From: Clostridia bacterium
GTDB taxonomy: Bacteria; Bacillota; Clostridia; Lachnospirales; Cellulosilyticaceae
Length of the DNA: 64,000 bases
Direction: 5' to 3'
Assembly: GCA_029239755.1 (NCBI GenBank)
Contig: JARBUI010000017.1
Span: forward strand, 1 to 64,000
Positions 17,951-26,826 of the stretch are shown here, one piece after another. A program made the position numbers and the translations under genes. Position 1 is the first letter of the stretch; every line of letters starts with the position of its first letter. The notes under the pieces were generated by a model, which had not been told where the DNA came from, did not search any database, and saw only the letters and a list, made by a program, of their open reading frames with translations.

Positions 17951-18844
17951 TTATGCGTTATATGACTGATTTGCGTAATCCCAGTTAACTACATTAAACC
18001 AGTCATCTATATAGTTATTACGGCGATTTTGATGTTTAAGGTAATAAGCGTGCTCCCATAAGTCTATGGCAATTATAGGTACGAGTCCAAGGGGAACGGG
18101 GGTATTTTGATTCGGAGTGGAAACTATTTGAAGCTTACCTGAGTCATCTTTTAAGAGCCAGGTCCATCCAGAACCAAAAGTATTTAGAGCAGTTTGTTTA
18201 AATTCATTTCTGAAGTTCTCAAAACTCCCAAAGTCTCTGTCAATAGCAGCTCTTAGGCTGCTATTAGGCGCAGTCCCTCTATTAGGCGTCATTACTTTCC
18301 AAAAGAAAGAATGATTATAATGTCCGCCTCCATTATTTCTAACAGCTTCTCTAATATCAGAAGGCAGTCTATCAATATTATTCAGTAAGGTTTCAAGTGA
18401 GACATTATAAAGTTGAGGGTACTTTGATAATGCCTCATTAAGCTTATCTACATAAGTTTGGTGATGTCCCGTATGGTGTACTTTCATAGTAGCTTCATCA
18501 ATATATGGTTCTAATGCATTATAGGCATATCCAAGAGGCGGAAGCCTAAATGGGCCGGTAGAAGCTGCGAAGTTATTAGAAGACATATCGTTAGTAGAAG
18601 GCATACCATTAGAAGACATGTTGTTAGTAGAAGGCATACCATTAGAAGACATGTTATTAGTAGAAGGCATACCATTAGAAGACATGTTGTTAGTAGAAGG
18701 CATGCCATTAGCGAACATATTGTTATTAGAAGACATACTGTCATCAGAATTCATATTATTTGAAGGCGTTGAAGCTCTGAAATTATTTTTATTATTAAAA
18801 CTAGTAGCTAGTGTTATAAAAATTAAAGGTAATAGATCTTTCAT
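17951..18844 (-). CDS. Secreted Fe/Mn superoxide dismutase with repeat-rich N-terminus
   Basis: A 297-residue protein that should convert superoxide to oxygen and peroxide. The enzyme core covers roughly residues 100-297. Metal ligands lie in HHTGHHQTYVDKLNEAL, GGGHYNHSFFW and DLWEHAYYL. In front of it are a short hydrophobic leader (LLPLIFITLA) and about 80 low-complexity residues rich in Asn, Ser and Met with an 11-residue repeat (MPSTNNMSSNG). The leader suggests export or attachment. SodA of C. difficile is a spore-coat protein, so a spore-surface role is a plausible inference. GAAAGGA precedes the start at modest spacing. Confidence 0.87.
   Translation of the reverse strand: MKDLLPLIFITLATSFNNKNNFRASTPSNNMNSDDSMSSNNNMFANGMPSTNNMSSNGMPSTNNMSSNGMPSTNNMSSNGMPSTNDMSSNNFAASTGPFRLPPLGYAYNALEPYIDEATMKVHHTGHHQTYVDKLNEALSKYPQLYNVSLETLLNNIDRLPSDIREAVRNNGGGHYNHSFFWKVMTPNRGTAPNSSLRAAIDRDFGSFENFRNEFKQTALNTFGSGWTWLLKDDSGKLQIVSTPNQNTPVPLGLVPIIAIDLWEHAYYLKHQNRRNNYIDDWFNVVNWDYANQSYNA
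18591..18722. repeat. 33-bp tandem repeat inside the superoxide dismutase gene
   Basis: Four consecutive 33-bp units start at 18591, 18624, 18657 and 18690. The first three are almost identical and the fourth is diverged. A more degenerate unit follows at about 18723. Each encodes eleven residues (MPSTNNMSSNG, permuted). The near-identity of units at DNA level suggests recent expansion and possible length variation between strains. Confidence 0.95.
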
Positions 18845-19063
18845 TTTATGACAAGTCCTTTCAGTGAATTTTTGATCTTTCTCTGTAATATAATATTAAA
18901 TTTGGATAAATATGCAACCTATAGACAAGAAGATTTATTAGATAAAATAAATCTTCTTTATCTTTAGGCTATAGCGAAGGATACTCATAGGAAGGGGTAT
19001 AAGGTCATATATTAATAAGAGAATAGAAACTGTATACATAAAAAATATAAAGGGGAAGTCCAT

Positions 19064-20038
19064 ATGAGTAGTCATAGTATATTAATTTATGGCGCAGGTA
19101 ATTGTGAAATTGCTGGTGCATTAGATTTTGAACTAAATCAGATTACGCAAATAAGCAGACCGAATATAAAGATATTTGCAAGAGGCTACCTCTTTAATAA
19201 TAGCTGTATTGCTATGTATCGCAGGTTTAAAGATCTTAAGACAAAGATAAGGGAAATAGGACAAGGGGGAGTACATGAATATTTCTATAATGGGGAAGAG
19301 ACTATTAAAACCTGTGAGCTGAAAATGCAGGCTGCCACAGAAGAGACTTTTGAAGATTTTTTAAAAACAGGGATACAGAAAATCAAGGATAGTGAAATCA
19401 TTCTCATTCTTATTGGGCAAGGGAATCTTCAGGGAATGTTTTTGGATTTTTCCCAAAATCCCCCTACGTATATGCCCTATGAGACAATATTTAGTATAAT
19501 AGAAAAATGCAGCAAGGAAAAAGTAAAAAAACTTAGTCTCATTATAGATGTATCTAATTGGCACGGTATATATATGCCTCTATGTATAGCGGAGTATAGC
19601 TTTATTGATGCTGTTTTTGTGTACGATAGAGAAAGTTATTTAAACATTTTTCCAATATACAGGTGGACCGAGCAAACATTTAGAGGCCAATCTCATTGGC
19701 TTGAGGAGACTTATTTAAGCCATCAAGGCTGCAAGATAGATACTCATCCTGTATGGTGGAGGTTATGTAAAAATAAGTGGGATGAATATGCAGCGTTTCC
19801 ATCTGCTAAAAGCTGGATAGAATTTAATAGTATTTATAAAAAGCTTGTAATTTATAAAGGAGTCTCTAAAAGAGCGTATAATCAAGTATTAAGAAATAAA
19901 CAAGCAGATGGCTGTAATCAGTTGGCCATAAAAGATATTCAAGAATATTTTAATGCCGAATATTTAAGTAATGTATATGAAGATGAAGTAGAGAAATGGC
20001 TTAGTGAGTTAAAAATATGTACAGATTATTATAAATGA
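19064..20038 (+). CDS. Clostripain-like (C11 fold) protein lacking catalytic residues
   Basis: A 324-residue protein. The overall pattern resembles clostripain-type caspase-fold peptidases: a first strand with ILIYGAGNCEIAGALDFEL, then ILILIGQGNLQGMFLDF where the family has a Gly-His-Gly, then LIIDVSNWHGIYMPL where the family has Asp-x-Cys. The His is replaced by Gln and the Cys is missing, so it should be catalytically dead if the match is right. There is no signal peptide. It is preceded by an AAGGGGAAG-type site. The assignment is by eye and uncertain. It may be a regulator or a diverged scaffold. Confidence 0.4.
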   Translation: MSSHSILIYGAGNCEIAGALDFELNQITQISRPNIKIFARGYLFNNSCIAMYRRFKDLKTKIREIGQGGVHEYFYNGEETIKTCELKMQAATEETFEDFLKTGIQKIKDSEIILILIGQGNLQGMFLDFSQNPPTYMPYETIFSIIEKCSKEKVKKLSLIIDVSNWHGIYMPLCIAEYSFIDAVFVYDRESYLNIFPIYRWTEQTFRGQSHWLEETYLSHQGCKIDTHPVWWRLCKNKWDEYAAFPSAKSWIEFNSIYKKLVIYKGVSKRAYNQVLRNKQADGCNQLAIKDIQEYFNAEYLSNVYEDEVEKWLSELKICTDYYK

Positions 20039-20103
20039 TAGATTTTTATAGAGGATACCTATATAATATAGAGAGTATAAGTTACTACTAAGGAGGAGCG
20101 GAC

Positions 20104-21708
20104 TTGAATAAAAAACTTAAGCTAAAGAATGGATATTGTATAGTTATTGTTTTAAGTATATTTTGTTTTTTTAATACAATTATTTTGGGGGCAGCGAAGC
20201 AAACTATTACAATAGGATTAGAATCCCTTTATAAAGATGCAGCAAGTATTCGTATAGCCAGTCAAAACAATTTATTACTGGGATATTCAGATGGAAATAG
20301 TTTTAAGGAAGAAGGATTACTTAATTCAAATAGTGTTACTCTTAAAAAGGCAGCAGAAGATTACTATTTTACAGGAAGCATCTATAACACCTTTAGGGAT
20401 GCTGAGGAAGCTGCAAAGACTTATGGTAATGGAGCAGTTGCAGCCTATTTGGATGCTGGGACTTATTGTGTTTATATAAATAATTATAAAGAGGGCCTTT
20501 TAGCAGTACCACCATCTTCTCTAAGGATTGGATTATTCAATGATAGTAATGAACTGATTTTTATTAGTGACAGCAGTCGTCCGCTGCTTTTACAGGGATC
20601 TGAGAATGGATACAGCTTTCCGCTTACGCAGGTAGGAAGTACAAGGAAATATAGAGGTGCAGTAGGCGCAGTAAGTGGCCAGTCAGGGGGACTTACTGCT
20701 ATTAATGTAGTCAATTTAGAAGACTATCTGTATGGGGTTGTTCCAGTTGAAATGGCACCTGGTTGGCCACAAGAGGCACTTAAGGCTCAAGCGGTTGCAG
20801 CTAGGTCTATAGCTGAGTTTCAATACAATAGATATTTAAGTAAAGGATATAATGTTGTGGATACTACGGCTACGCAAGTTTACAAAGGATTTAGCTGTGA
20901 AAGTCCAAGTACTAATCTAGCAGTAGATGAAACTAGAGGAGAGGTAATTAAGTATAATAACCAGGTTGCAGAAGCCCTTTATTTTTCAACTAGCGGAGGT
21001 ATTACAGAAGATGCTAAGTACATATGGGGAAATGAGGTCCCTTATTTTCGAGCAGTAGTAGACCGGTTTGAGAGCGAACCAGCTCAAAAACCATGGATAC
21101 GTACGATTACAATAAGTGAAATAAATACATCACTTGTTAATCAAGGAATTAATATAGGAAATCTGCAAGGAGCAGAGATTACATCAAGAACACCTAGTGG
21201 ACGCGTGCAGACTTTAACACTATTAGGGACAAGCGGTTCACATATATTGAAAAATGAAACAGTAAGAAGCTTTTTTAGCAGTACTAAAGAAGGATCACTG
21301 AAAAGCAGGCTGTTTAGCTTTTCAAACTTTATAGGTACGCCTGCTCAGTCTGCATCTGGTATGACTGTCAGTATTATGTCAGCAGATAATTTTGTTCAGA
21401 AGGATATCAGTAGGTCAAGTATTATTAGTTCTAATGGGATAGGAGTTATACAAACTGGTATCAGCACAGTTCAATCAGCAGAAACTGTTAAAACTCTAAA
21501 TAGTACATCTGGCAATAGCTCAAATAGCAGTAGTTTTAGTATACCTCTACAGAATGAGATAGTTTTTGGCGACCTTATCATTTATGGACAAGGTTTTGGA
21601 CATGGGCTTGGCATGTCTCAAAGCGGTGCAAAAGGGATGGCTAAAGCAGGGTATAATTACAAGGAAATACTCACATATTACTACAACGGAGTAACAGTTG
21701 AAAGATAG
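20104..21708 (+). CDS. SpoIID/LytB-domain protein
   Basis: A 534-residue protein with an N-terminal membrane or signal segment (residues 10-30). The C-terminal SpoIID domain has VNLEDYLYGVVPVEM, GWPQEALKAQAVAARSIA and, at the end, YGQGFGHGLGMSQSGA. SpoIID is a lytic transglycosylase needed for engulfment during sporulation, and relatives act on peptidoglycan in vegetative cells. It is longer than SpoIID itself (about 340 residues), having an extra N-terminal region and a Ser-rich insert near residues 440-480. It starts with TTG and has AAGGAGGAG five bases before. It is transcribed with queA, ten bases away. Confidence 0.88.
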   Translation: MNKKLKLKNGYCIVIVLSIFCFFNTIILGAAKQTITIGLESLYKDAASIRIASQNNLLLGYSDGNSFKEEGLLNSNSVTLKKAAEDYYFTGSIYNTFRDAEEAAKTYGNGAVAAYLDAGTYCVYINNYKEGLLAVPPSSLRIGLFNDSNELIFISDSSRPLLLQGSENGYSFPLTQVGSTRKYRGAVGAVSGQSGGLTAINVVNLEDYLYGVVPVEMAPGWPQEALKAQAVAARSIAEFQYNRYLSKGYNVVDTTATQVYKGFSCESPSTNLAVDETRGEVIKYNNQVAEALYFSTSGGITEDAKYIWGNEVPYFRAVVDRFESEPAQKPWIRTITISEINTSLVNQGINIGNLQGAEITSRTPSGRVQTLTLLGTSGSHILKNETVRSFFSSTKEGSLKSRLFSFSNFIGTPAQSASGMTVSIMSADNFVQKDISRSSIISSNGIGVIQTGISTVQSAETVKTLNSTSGNSSNSSSFSIPLQNEIVFGDLIIYGQGFGHGLGMSQSGAKGMAKAGYNYKEILTYYYNGVTVER

Positions 21709-21717
21709 GAGACACAT

Positions 21718-22746
21718 ATGAAAACATCAGATTTTTCTTTTGAGCTTCCAGAGGAACTTATTGCACAAGTACCTTTAAAAGACAGAATAGCATCAAGGCT
21801 TATGCTGCTTGATAAGGAGCCTGGCAGTATAGAACATAAACATTTTTATGACATCATTAACTATCTTAACCGCGGAGATTGCCTTGTACTTAATAATACA
21901 AGAGTTATCCCCGCCAGGTTATTTGGAGAAAAACATCCATCAGGAGGAAGAGTTGAGTTTTTGCTGCTTACAAGAATAGCAGCAAAAACTTGGGAAGTGC
22001 TTGTTAAGCCAGGTAAAAAGGCTAAGATAGGTGATACAATCATATTTGGACAAGGGCTTCTCAGGGGTGAAATTAAAGATATTATTGAAGACGGCAAAAG
22101 AATTGTAGAATTTAAATATGAAGGGATATTTGAAGAAGTACTTGACCAGCTGGGAGAAATGCCTCTTCCCCCTTATATTCATGAAAAGCTAGAAGATAAA
22201 GAACGTTATCAAACAGTCTATTCTAAACATGAAGGCAGTGCAGCAGCTCCCACAGCAGGACTCCATTTTACTAGAGAGCTTTTAAGAGAAATAGAAGAAA
22301 AGGGTGTTAAGATAGCTTATGTTACACTGCATGTGGGTCTTGGGACTTTTAGGCCTGTTAAGGTAGAAAACGTACTTGAGCATGATATGCACTCAGAATT
22401 CTATAGTATTGAAGAAGAAGATGCAAAAGTAATTAATGATGTTAAAAAAGCAGGTGGAAAGATTATAGCTGTTGGAACTACAAGTACGAGGACACTAGAA
22501 TCTAATGCAGATGATATGGGTATGATCAAAGCAGGCAGCGGATGGACGAACATTTTCATATATCCGGGCTATCGTTTTAAGTGTATAGACGGACTCATTA
22601 CAAATTTTCATCTGCCTGAATCGACGCTTATTATGCTGGTAAGTGCATTGGCAGGGAAAGAAAATGTACTTGATGCCTATAAAGAAGCGGTTAAAGAAAA
22701 ATATAGATTCTTTAGTTTCGGGGATGCCATGTTTATTCATGATTGA
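21718..22746 (+). CDS. queA: S-adenosylmethionine:tRNA ribosyltransferase-isomerase QueA
   Basis: A 342-residue enzyme that adds the epoxycyclopentanediol ring from SAM to preQ1 at wobble position 34 of tRNA, a late step of queuosine synthesis. Family motifs are [23 protein letters not shown] and [16 protein letters not shown]-like [12 protein letters not shown]. The length is normal. In many bacteria queA lies next to tgt. Here tgt is 11 kb downstream. Confidence 0.95.
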   Translation: MKTSDFSFELPEELIAQVPLKDRIASRLMLLDKEPGSIEHKHFYDIINYLNRGDCLVLNNTRVIPARLFGEKHPSGGRVEFLLLTRIAAKTWEVLVKPGKKAKIGDTIIFGQGLLRGEIKDIIEDGKRIVEFKYEGIFEEVLDQLGEMPLPPYIHEKLEDKERYQTVYSKHEGSAAAPTAGLHFTRELLREIEEKGVKIAYVTLHVGLGTFRPVKVENVLEHDMHSEFYSIEEEDAKVINDVKKAGGKIIAVGTTSTRTLESNADDMGMIKAGSGWTNIFIYPGYRFKCIDGLITNFHLPESTLIMLVSALAGKENVLDAYKEAVKEKYRFFSFGDAMFIHD

Positions 22747-22769
22747 ACACATGCTTTGGGGAGGGAAAG

Positions 22770-23513
22770 ATGTTGCTAAGATTAAGAGAAGAACACAAAA
22801 TAGAATTTGAGGATATAGACTTTACAGAAAAATTAGCTATGTATGGCATCATTCATTATATGCAGCAATTAGCGGCTAATCATGCAATTAAATTAGGGAT
22901 AAGCTATTATAAAAATGGAGATAAGCCTAAATATTACTGGGTAATTTCCAGGGTGAAATTTAGTATGATGAAATATCCTAATTGGCAGGAGAAAATAGCT
23001 ATAGAAACTTATCCTGGGGGGTATGATAAGCTTTTTGCAGTAAGGTTGTTTGATTTATTTGGAGAAAATGAAGAAAAGATAGGACATATTATAGGAGACT
23101 ATATTCTGATTGATGCAGAAACAGAAAGGCCTGTTAAAATTAAAGGCATAGCTCCTCCTTTAGATGTTTTAGATTTTCCTTATCAAGGAGAAACTCTAGG
23201 GAAAATACTTTTGCCTACTGAAATTATCAAAGAGGAAACTAGAAAAGCTAGGTATACAGAGATAGACGTCAATAAACACATGAATAATGCTTACTATGTA
23301 AAGTGGGTAGTTGATATGATTGATCTTGAGGATTTTTGTCATAAGGAAATTGAGAGCCTTCAAATTAATTATAATACCTCTGTTACATACAATACGAAAG
23401 TAAGAGTAAAAATGGGCATTAATGACGAGAATGAACATGTTGTATATGGTACAAGCTTCGATGGGTCAATTAACTATTTTAGTGCAAAATTCGTGATGAG
23501 AGATATCATTTAA
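22770..23513 (+). CDS. Acyl-ACP thioesterase (FatA/FatB-like)
   Basis: A 247-residue protein with a double hotdog fold of the acyl-ACP thioesterase family, which releases fatty acids from acyl carrier protein. The catalytic-type motif EIDVNKHMNNAYYVKW (Asn/His) is seen at about residues 160-178. The track starts at 22743 inside queA. GGGGAGGG ahead of ATG 22770 points to that start. It is co-transcribed with queA and followed by a terminator. Such enzymes are common in Clostridia that make short or medium-chain fatty acids. Confidence 0.88.
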   Translation: MLLRLREEHKIEFEDIDFTEKLAMYGIIHYMQQLAANHAIKLGISYYKNGDKPKYYWVISRVKFSMMKYPNWQEKIAIETYPGGYDKLFAVRLFDLFGENEEKIGHIIGDYILIDAETERPVKIKGIAPPLDVLDFPYQGETLGKILLPTEIIKEETRKARYTEIDVNKHMNNAYYVKWVVDMIDLEDFCHKEIESLQINYNTSVTYNTKVRVKMGINDENEHVVYGTSFDGSINYFSAKFVMRDII

Positions 23514-23552
23514 ATCTCAAAAACGTTATAAAAATAGTATATATTAAATCTA

Positions 23553-23598
23553 AAAAGGAACTATTTAGCCCTAGATAGGGGTTAAATAGTTCCTTTTA
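23553..23598 (+). terminator. Terminator after the thioesterase gene
   Basis: A 19-bp stem (AAAAGGAACTATTTAGCCC with its complement, one G-U) and a loop of six bases, ending in TTTTATATT. It separates the plus-strand unit from the minus-strand ParA unit and may act on both. Confidence 0.88.
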
Positions 23599-23602
23599 TA
23601 TT

Positions 23603-23776
23603 CTATAATAAGTAATCAGGCAATTTTTGTGTAATACCTGAAGTTTCAGAAGCTTCGGTGGAAGAGGCGTCTTGTTCAGAAGTTTTTGGCGGGGGTATCA
23701 GGGCTACTTTAGCAGGTGTATTTTGAGTTTCTACAGCTTTATTTATACGGTTAATGCTTTTGCTGCTGATTGACAC
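23603..23776 (-). CDS. Small 57-residue protein overlapping the end of the ParA gene
   Basis: This short gene is missing from the ORF track. It starts with GTG at 23776 and reads MSISSKSINRINKAVETQ, ending in QKLPDYLL. AAAGGAGG lies nine bases before the GTG, inside the coding sequence of the ParA gene, which it overlaps by 26 bases in another frame. The product is hydrophilic, Ser/Thr/Pro-rich in its middle and has no membrane segment. Strong site, overlap and position imply that it is made together with the ParA ATPase. It could be a partner or activator, but no family is recognised. Confidence 0.7.
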   Translation of the reverse strand: MSISSKSINRINKAVETQNTPAKVALIPPPKTSEQDASSTEASETSGITQKLPDYLL

Positions 23777-24557
23777 GGCTTACAACCTCCTTTGTAAGAC
23801 TTAAATATTCTATAGCACTTCGGCTTGACTTTTTGTAGTCCATTACAGGTCTGCCATTTTCCTGTGACCATTCTATGCTGCTGTCAACTTTTATGTACGT
23901 TTCAAAGACATAGGTATGTTTAAGTTCTTCAAGAGCTGTAATAGTTTGCTTAAGGTAATTTTTTCGTGTATCAGCCTTAGTAATACATACGCCCAGCATT
24001 TGAAGGTCTGGAGTAACATATTTAATATCGCTTAAAAAGTCAAATAAGTTAGCCAGGCCAAAAAGTCCCCATGGACTTGCTTCAACAGGAGTAATCATAT
24101 AGTGGGAGGCACATAGAATATTCATAACCCATCCCCCTAAAGTTGGAGGGGAATCAATCAAAATATAATCGTACTCATTTCTTTCTACAATCTTTTTTAA
24201 ACCATTTTTAAGAATATATTCTCTTTGCCATTTGGTAAAGAGTTCGTATTCGATAGAGCTCATCAAAGTAGAAGAGAGAATCATATCTATATTAGGATAT
24301 CTGGTAGATAAAATATAATCAGAGAGATCTTTTTGATATTTAATAGCTGCATATAAGTTTTTTTCACTTTTAGCCGTTTCAAGGACAAATTCTTCCTCAA
24401 AATAGGCAAGAGAGAGGTTAAGCTGCATGTCTCCATCAATAAGAAGCACTTTGTAGCCAAGAGATGACAAAGAATATCCTATATTGGCACAAGTTGTAGA
24501 TTTACCACTCCCACCTTTATTATTTACAAAGCATAAAATGTGTGTTTGAGATGCCAT
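23751..24557 (-). CDS. ParA/MinD-family ATPase (orphan)
   Basis: A 268-residue ATPase of the ParA family. The deviant Walker A NNKGGSGKSTTCANIGYSL is at the N-terminus, followed by VLLIDGDMQ and DYILIDSPPTLGG. It has no N-terminal DNA-binding domain. No ParB with recognisable sequence is nearby and it is not next to the usual chromosomal parAB. ParA-like proteins position DNA, chemoreceptors or other cargo. The small protein overlapping its 3' end is a candidate partner. AGAAGGAT lies before ATG 24557, and a promoter is visible 110 bases upstream. Confidence 0.9.
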   Translation of the reverse strand: MASQTHILCFVNNKGGSGKSTTCANIGYSLSSLGYKVLLIDGDMQLNLSLAYFEEEFVLETAKSEKNLYAAIKYQKDLSDYILSTRYPNIDMILSSTLMSSIEYELFTKWQREYILKNGLKKIVERNEYDYILIDSPPTLGGWVMNILCASHYMITPVEASPWGLFGLANLFDFLSDIKYVTPDLQMLGVCITKADTRKNYLKQTITALEELKHTYVFETYIKVDSSIEWSQENGRPVMDYKKSSRSAIEYLSLTKEVVSRVNQQQKH

Positions 24558-24667
24558 TTTTATATCCTTCTTTCTAAGCTATATTAAAAATGAGTGAAGT
24601 TCTACAGAAGTGTAAGATTTCAGCGGTTAATGTTTTTTTATAAGCTATTATCTCATTGCATAAATAT

Positions 24668-24696
24668 AGTATAGCATTAATTTTGGGCGTCATCAA
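24668..24696 (-). promoter_or_regulatory. Promoter of the ParA gene
   Basis: Read on the minus strand, TTGATG (24691-24696) and TATACT (24668-24673) are separated by 17 bases. It lies just after the 344-residue gene and makes ParA and the small protein a separate transcription unit. Confidence 0.6.
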
Positions 24697-24700
24697 ATAA

Positions 24701-25735
24701 TTAGTTAAGCGAGCCGTCAAGAAGAGCGGAGTCCTTATACTTATGGAGGCCCATGCAATAGATAAGCTTGTCAGTAAAAAGATCATAACAGGTGATATAA
24801 TTTCGATAGACATTGTTTGCATGATCATAGCTAATAAGAAAGAGCTGAGTAGTTCTTAAAAAAGCATCTACTAGAAGCGCATTTTGACTGGGTAAGGCTA
24901 GTTCACCTGTATGAGAAAGAGAAAGCTTATGATCATAGAGTGCATAGTGCATACTAACATCATCTAAAGATAAAGCAATAGTCTGGGTCTCATTACTAAA
25001 GACGTACTGGGGGTCAAAAGGCAGTGGTATATGAAATGATTCACCTCTTTCGTAAGAGAGTACTTGTAGGGTACCTTTACTGATGAAGACAGCATTTCCA
25101 GATGTATCAATCGTGTAATGTTCCTCCTGAACAGCACTGGGGTGAGTAGCTGTTTTAATAGCTTTTTTAACTGAAAGATTAGCAGCATCTATCTGATAAA
25201 TGAAAGCATTATAGGCATTTACCTCTCCACCGAGTAGGATAAGGCGATCGTTAACCCGCCTAATATGTGAAACATACATATCACCCAAATTATCTGTATC
25301 ATTGTACTGAAGGTTACTTACCTTAAGCGTTTTCTTATCAAGTATATAGATTTTTTCTAGTCCTCCTGTAAAAGAAACAATAATGATGGAATCATCTTCA
25401 TAGTAATCATGAAAATAATGGAGAGGCAGTAAGCCATGGTTTTTTCTGAAACGGTTAATCCGAGATAAAATACGCCTATAGTGAGCTGATGCTAAAAAAC
25501 CTTCGGTATAACTTTTAAAGGCAGCCTTTAGGGGTCTAACAGTATCTTTAGATACCTCAAACCCTTTTATAGAGTTCATTGTGACATCACTATAAAAGAT
25601 ATTCATGCTAAAATCAGGAGAGCTGCTTGGCGTACTAAGTAAAATATCATAGATTAAAGGGCGCCTTAGGACAAAGTAGCATAAGACGCCTATAACTATG
25701 ATGCAAAGGACTATCACTTGATTTCGTTTCTTCAT
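24701..25735 (-). CDS. Membrane-anchored extracytoplasmic protein of unknown function
   Basis: A 344-residue protein with an N-terminal transmembrane helix (VIVLCIIVIGVLCYFVL). A long outside part is rich in short beta-strand-like segments (DDSIIIVSFTGGLEKIYILDKKTLKV, NAVFISKGTLQVLSYERG). The spacing of these segments is reminiscent of a beta-propeller, but no family is recognised. Its ATG is one base after the stop of the papain-like gene, so the two are co-translated and probably work together at the cell surface. Confidence 0.6.
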   Translation of the reverse strand: MKKRNQVIVLCIIVIGVLCYFVLRRPLIYDILLSTPSSSPDFSMNIFYSDVTMNSIKGFEVSKDTVRPLKAAFKSYTEGFLASAHYRRILSRINRFRKNHGLLPLHYFHDYYEDDSIIIVSFTGGLEKIYILDKKTLKVSNLQYNDTDNLGDMYVSHIRRVNDRLILLGGEVNAYNAFIYQIDAANLSVKKAIKTATHPSAVQEEHYTIDTSGNAVFISKGTLQVLSYERGESFHIPLPFDPQYVFSNETQTIALSLDDVSMHYALYDHKLSLSHTGELALPSQNALLVDAFLRTTQLFLISYDHANNVYRNYITCYDLFTDKLIYCMGLHKYKDSALLDGSLN

Positions 25736-25736
25736 C

Positions 25737-26561
25737 TTACCAATCCTTATCTGGATTAAATCCGAAAATTTGAAGTGTTTCTAAAAAGGGACTGCTTGCA
25801 ATATTTGCGGGAGAAACTAGAAGTCCGTCTGTGGCATCAAGATCAAAACCAAAAGATTTAAAGGCTTGCCATACAAGAAGCGAGCAATGAGTAGCATTAG
25901 GGGCTTGTCCTTGGTTTTTATCTGCAAAGATATCATAGGGAATACCTTGTAAGTTAGAATAAGCATAGGATGCAATTTCATCGAGCTTAGCTTGATTTAC
26001 ATCTTTAAGCCGCATCATTTTAAAGGTTGGGTAGTAACGCCATTTATTTACATCTTGTTCCATACTGGAAGTGCCAGGACTTAGAGCTTCTAATGTTTTA
26101 CCCCTTTTGGCATCAATAACTATTCCCGCATGTCCATGACGCCAACTCATAGTATAGGTAGATTTAGTCAAAAATATATAACCATTATGATAAGGAGCGA
26201 GTTCAAAACCTGGTATTGCATTGGTATCTTTATCATTAATAACATCTTCTTTTGTAAAAAAGTTTATATCCGCAGAACCTATTATTTGAGCTGATAAATA
26301 ATTTTTTTGAAAGCCGAGTACTTTTTGTTTAAAATCCGGCATAGTTTTAAGTTCCTCAACAATTGGTCTGGCAATACCAGTTTGTTCAAAGATAAGTTTG
26401 TAGTCAGATTCTTCTAGAATAGACTTAGATAGAATAGGATCAAGATTGACTTGTGAATGAAGAGGCTTATAATAGCCTTGTTTTTCTACAATACCTGAAT
26501 AAATAAAATAAATAAGTGTGAATAGGATACAAAATAAGGGCAGAAAATGTTTAAGTCTCAA
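25737..26561 (-). CDS. YiiX-like permuted NlpC/papain-fold hydrolase
   Basis: A 274-residue protein with an N-terminal membrane or signal segment. The likely active-site His is in WRHGHAGIVIDA and the likely Cys in NATHCSLLVWQAFKSFG, in that order. His before Cys is the hallmark of circularly permuted papain-like enzymes (YaeF/YiiX group). These act as amidases or peptidases, some on peptidoglycan or lipid-linked peptides. It is the first gene of the minus-strand pair with the anchored protein, so an extracytoplasmic target is likely. The substrate cannot be told. Confidence 0.68.
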   Translation of the reverse strand: MRLKHFLPLFCILFTLIYFIYSGIVEKQGYYKPLHSQVNLDPILSKSILEESDYKLIFEQTGIARPIVEELKTMPDFKQKVLGFQKNYLSAQIIGSADINFFTKEDVINDKDTNAIPGFELAPYHNGYIFLTKSTYTMSWRHGHAGIVIDAKRGKTLEALSPGTSSMEQDVNKWRYYPTFKMMRLKDVNQAKLDEIASYAYSNLQGIPYDIFADKNQGQAPNATHCSLLVWQAFKSFGFDLDATDGLLVSPANIASSPFLETLQIFGFNPDKDW

Positions 26562-26826
26562 GGTTATTCACCTCCTATATTATTTTTTGAACAATGCAAC
26601 TCTATTTTAACATAAAAAAATGTAAAAAAAATAAATCCTAGTAAATTTTATGAATGACCATAAAGTAATGCTTAAATTAACCTCATTATTAAAAAAAGTT
26701 ATAATAAGTATAAAAACAGTAAATAGAAATGTTTGAAAATAAAGACTATTATCTATTGAAAGCGTATTTTCAATCCTATAGAATGAAGTAGAAAGAAAAG
26801 CATTTCATTCATTGGGGGGAGTTTTT

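Noticed and set aside
18591-18722. CRISPR-like regular repeat
   Set aside because: Units are 33 bp head to tail with no spacers and are in frame with the superoxide dismutase gene.
18511-18851. ORFs on both strands over the superoxide dismutase repeat (18511-18744 and 18618-18851)
   Set aside because: They are shadows of the 33-bp repeat in other frames. Their sequences are monotonous Leu/Val/Met repeats and have no ribosome-binding site.
18919-18974. Hairpin AAGAAGATTTA/TAAATCTTCTT between the dismutase and protease-like genes
   Set aside because: The 11-bp stem is real, but it is AT-rich, lies between divergent genes and has no clear T-run or partner. I could not assign a role.
24574-24828. 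84-residue minus-strand ORF upstream of ParA
   Set aside because: It overlaps the end of the 344-residue gene in another frame, spans the ParA promoter and has no ribosome-binding site.
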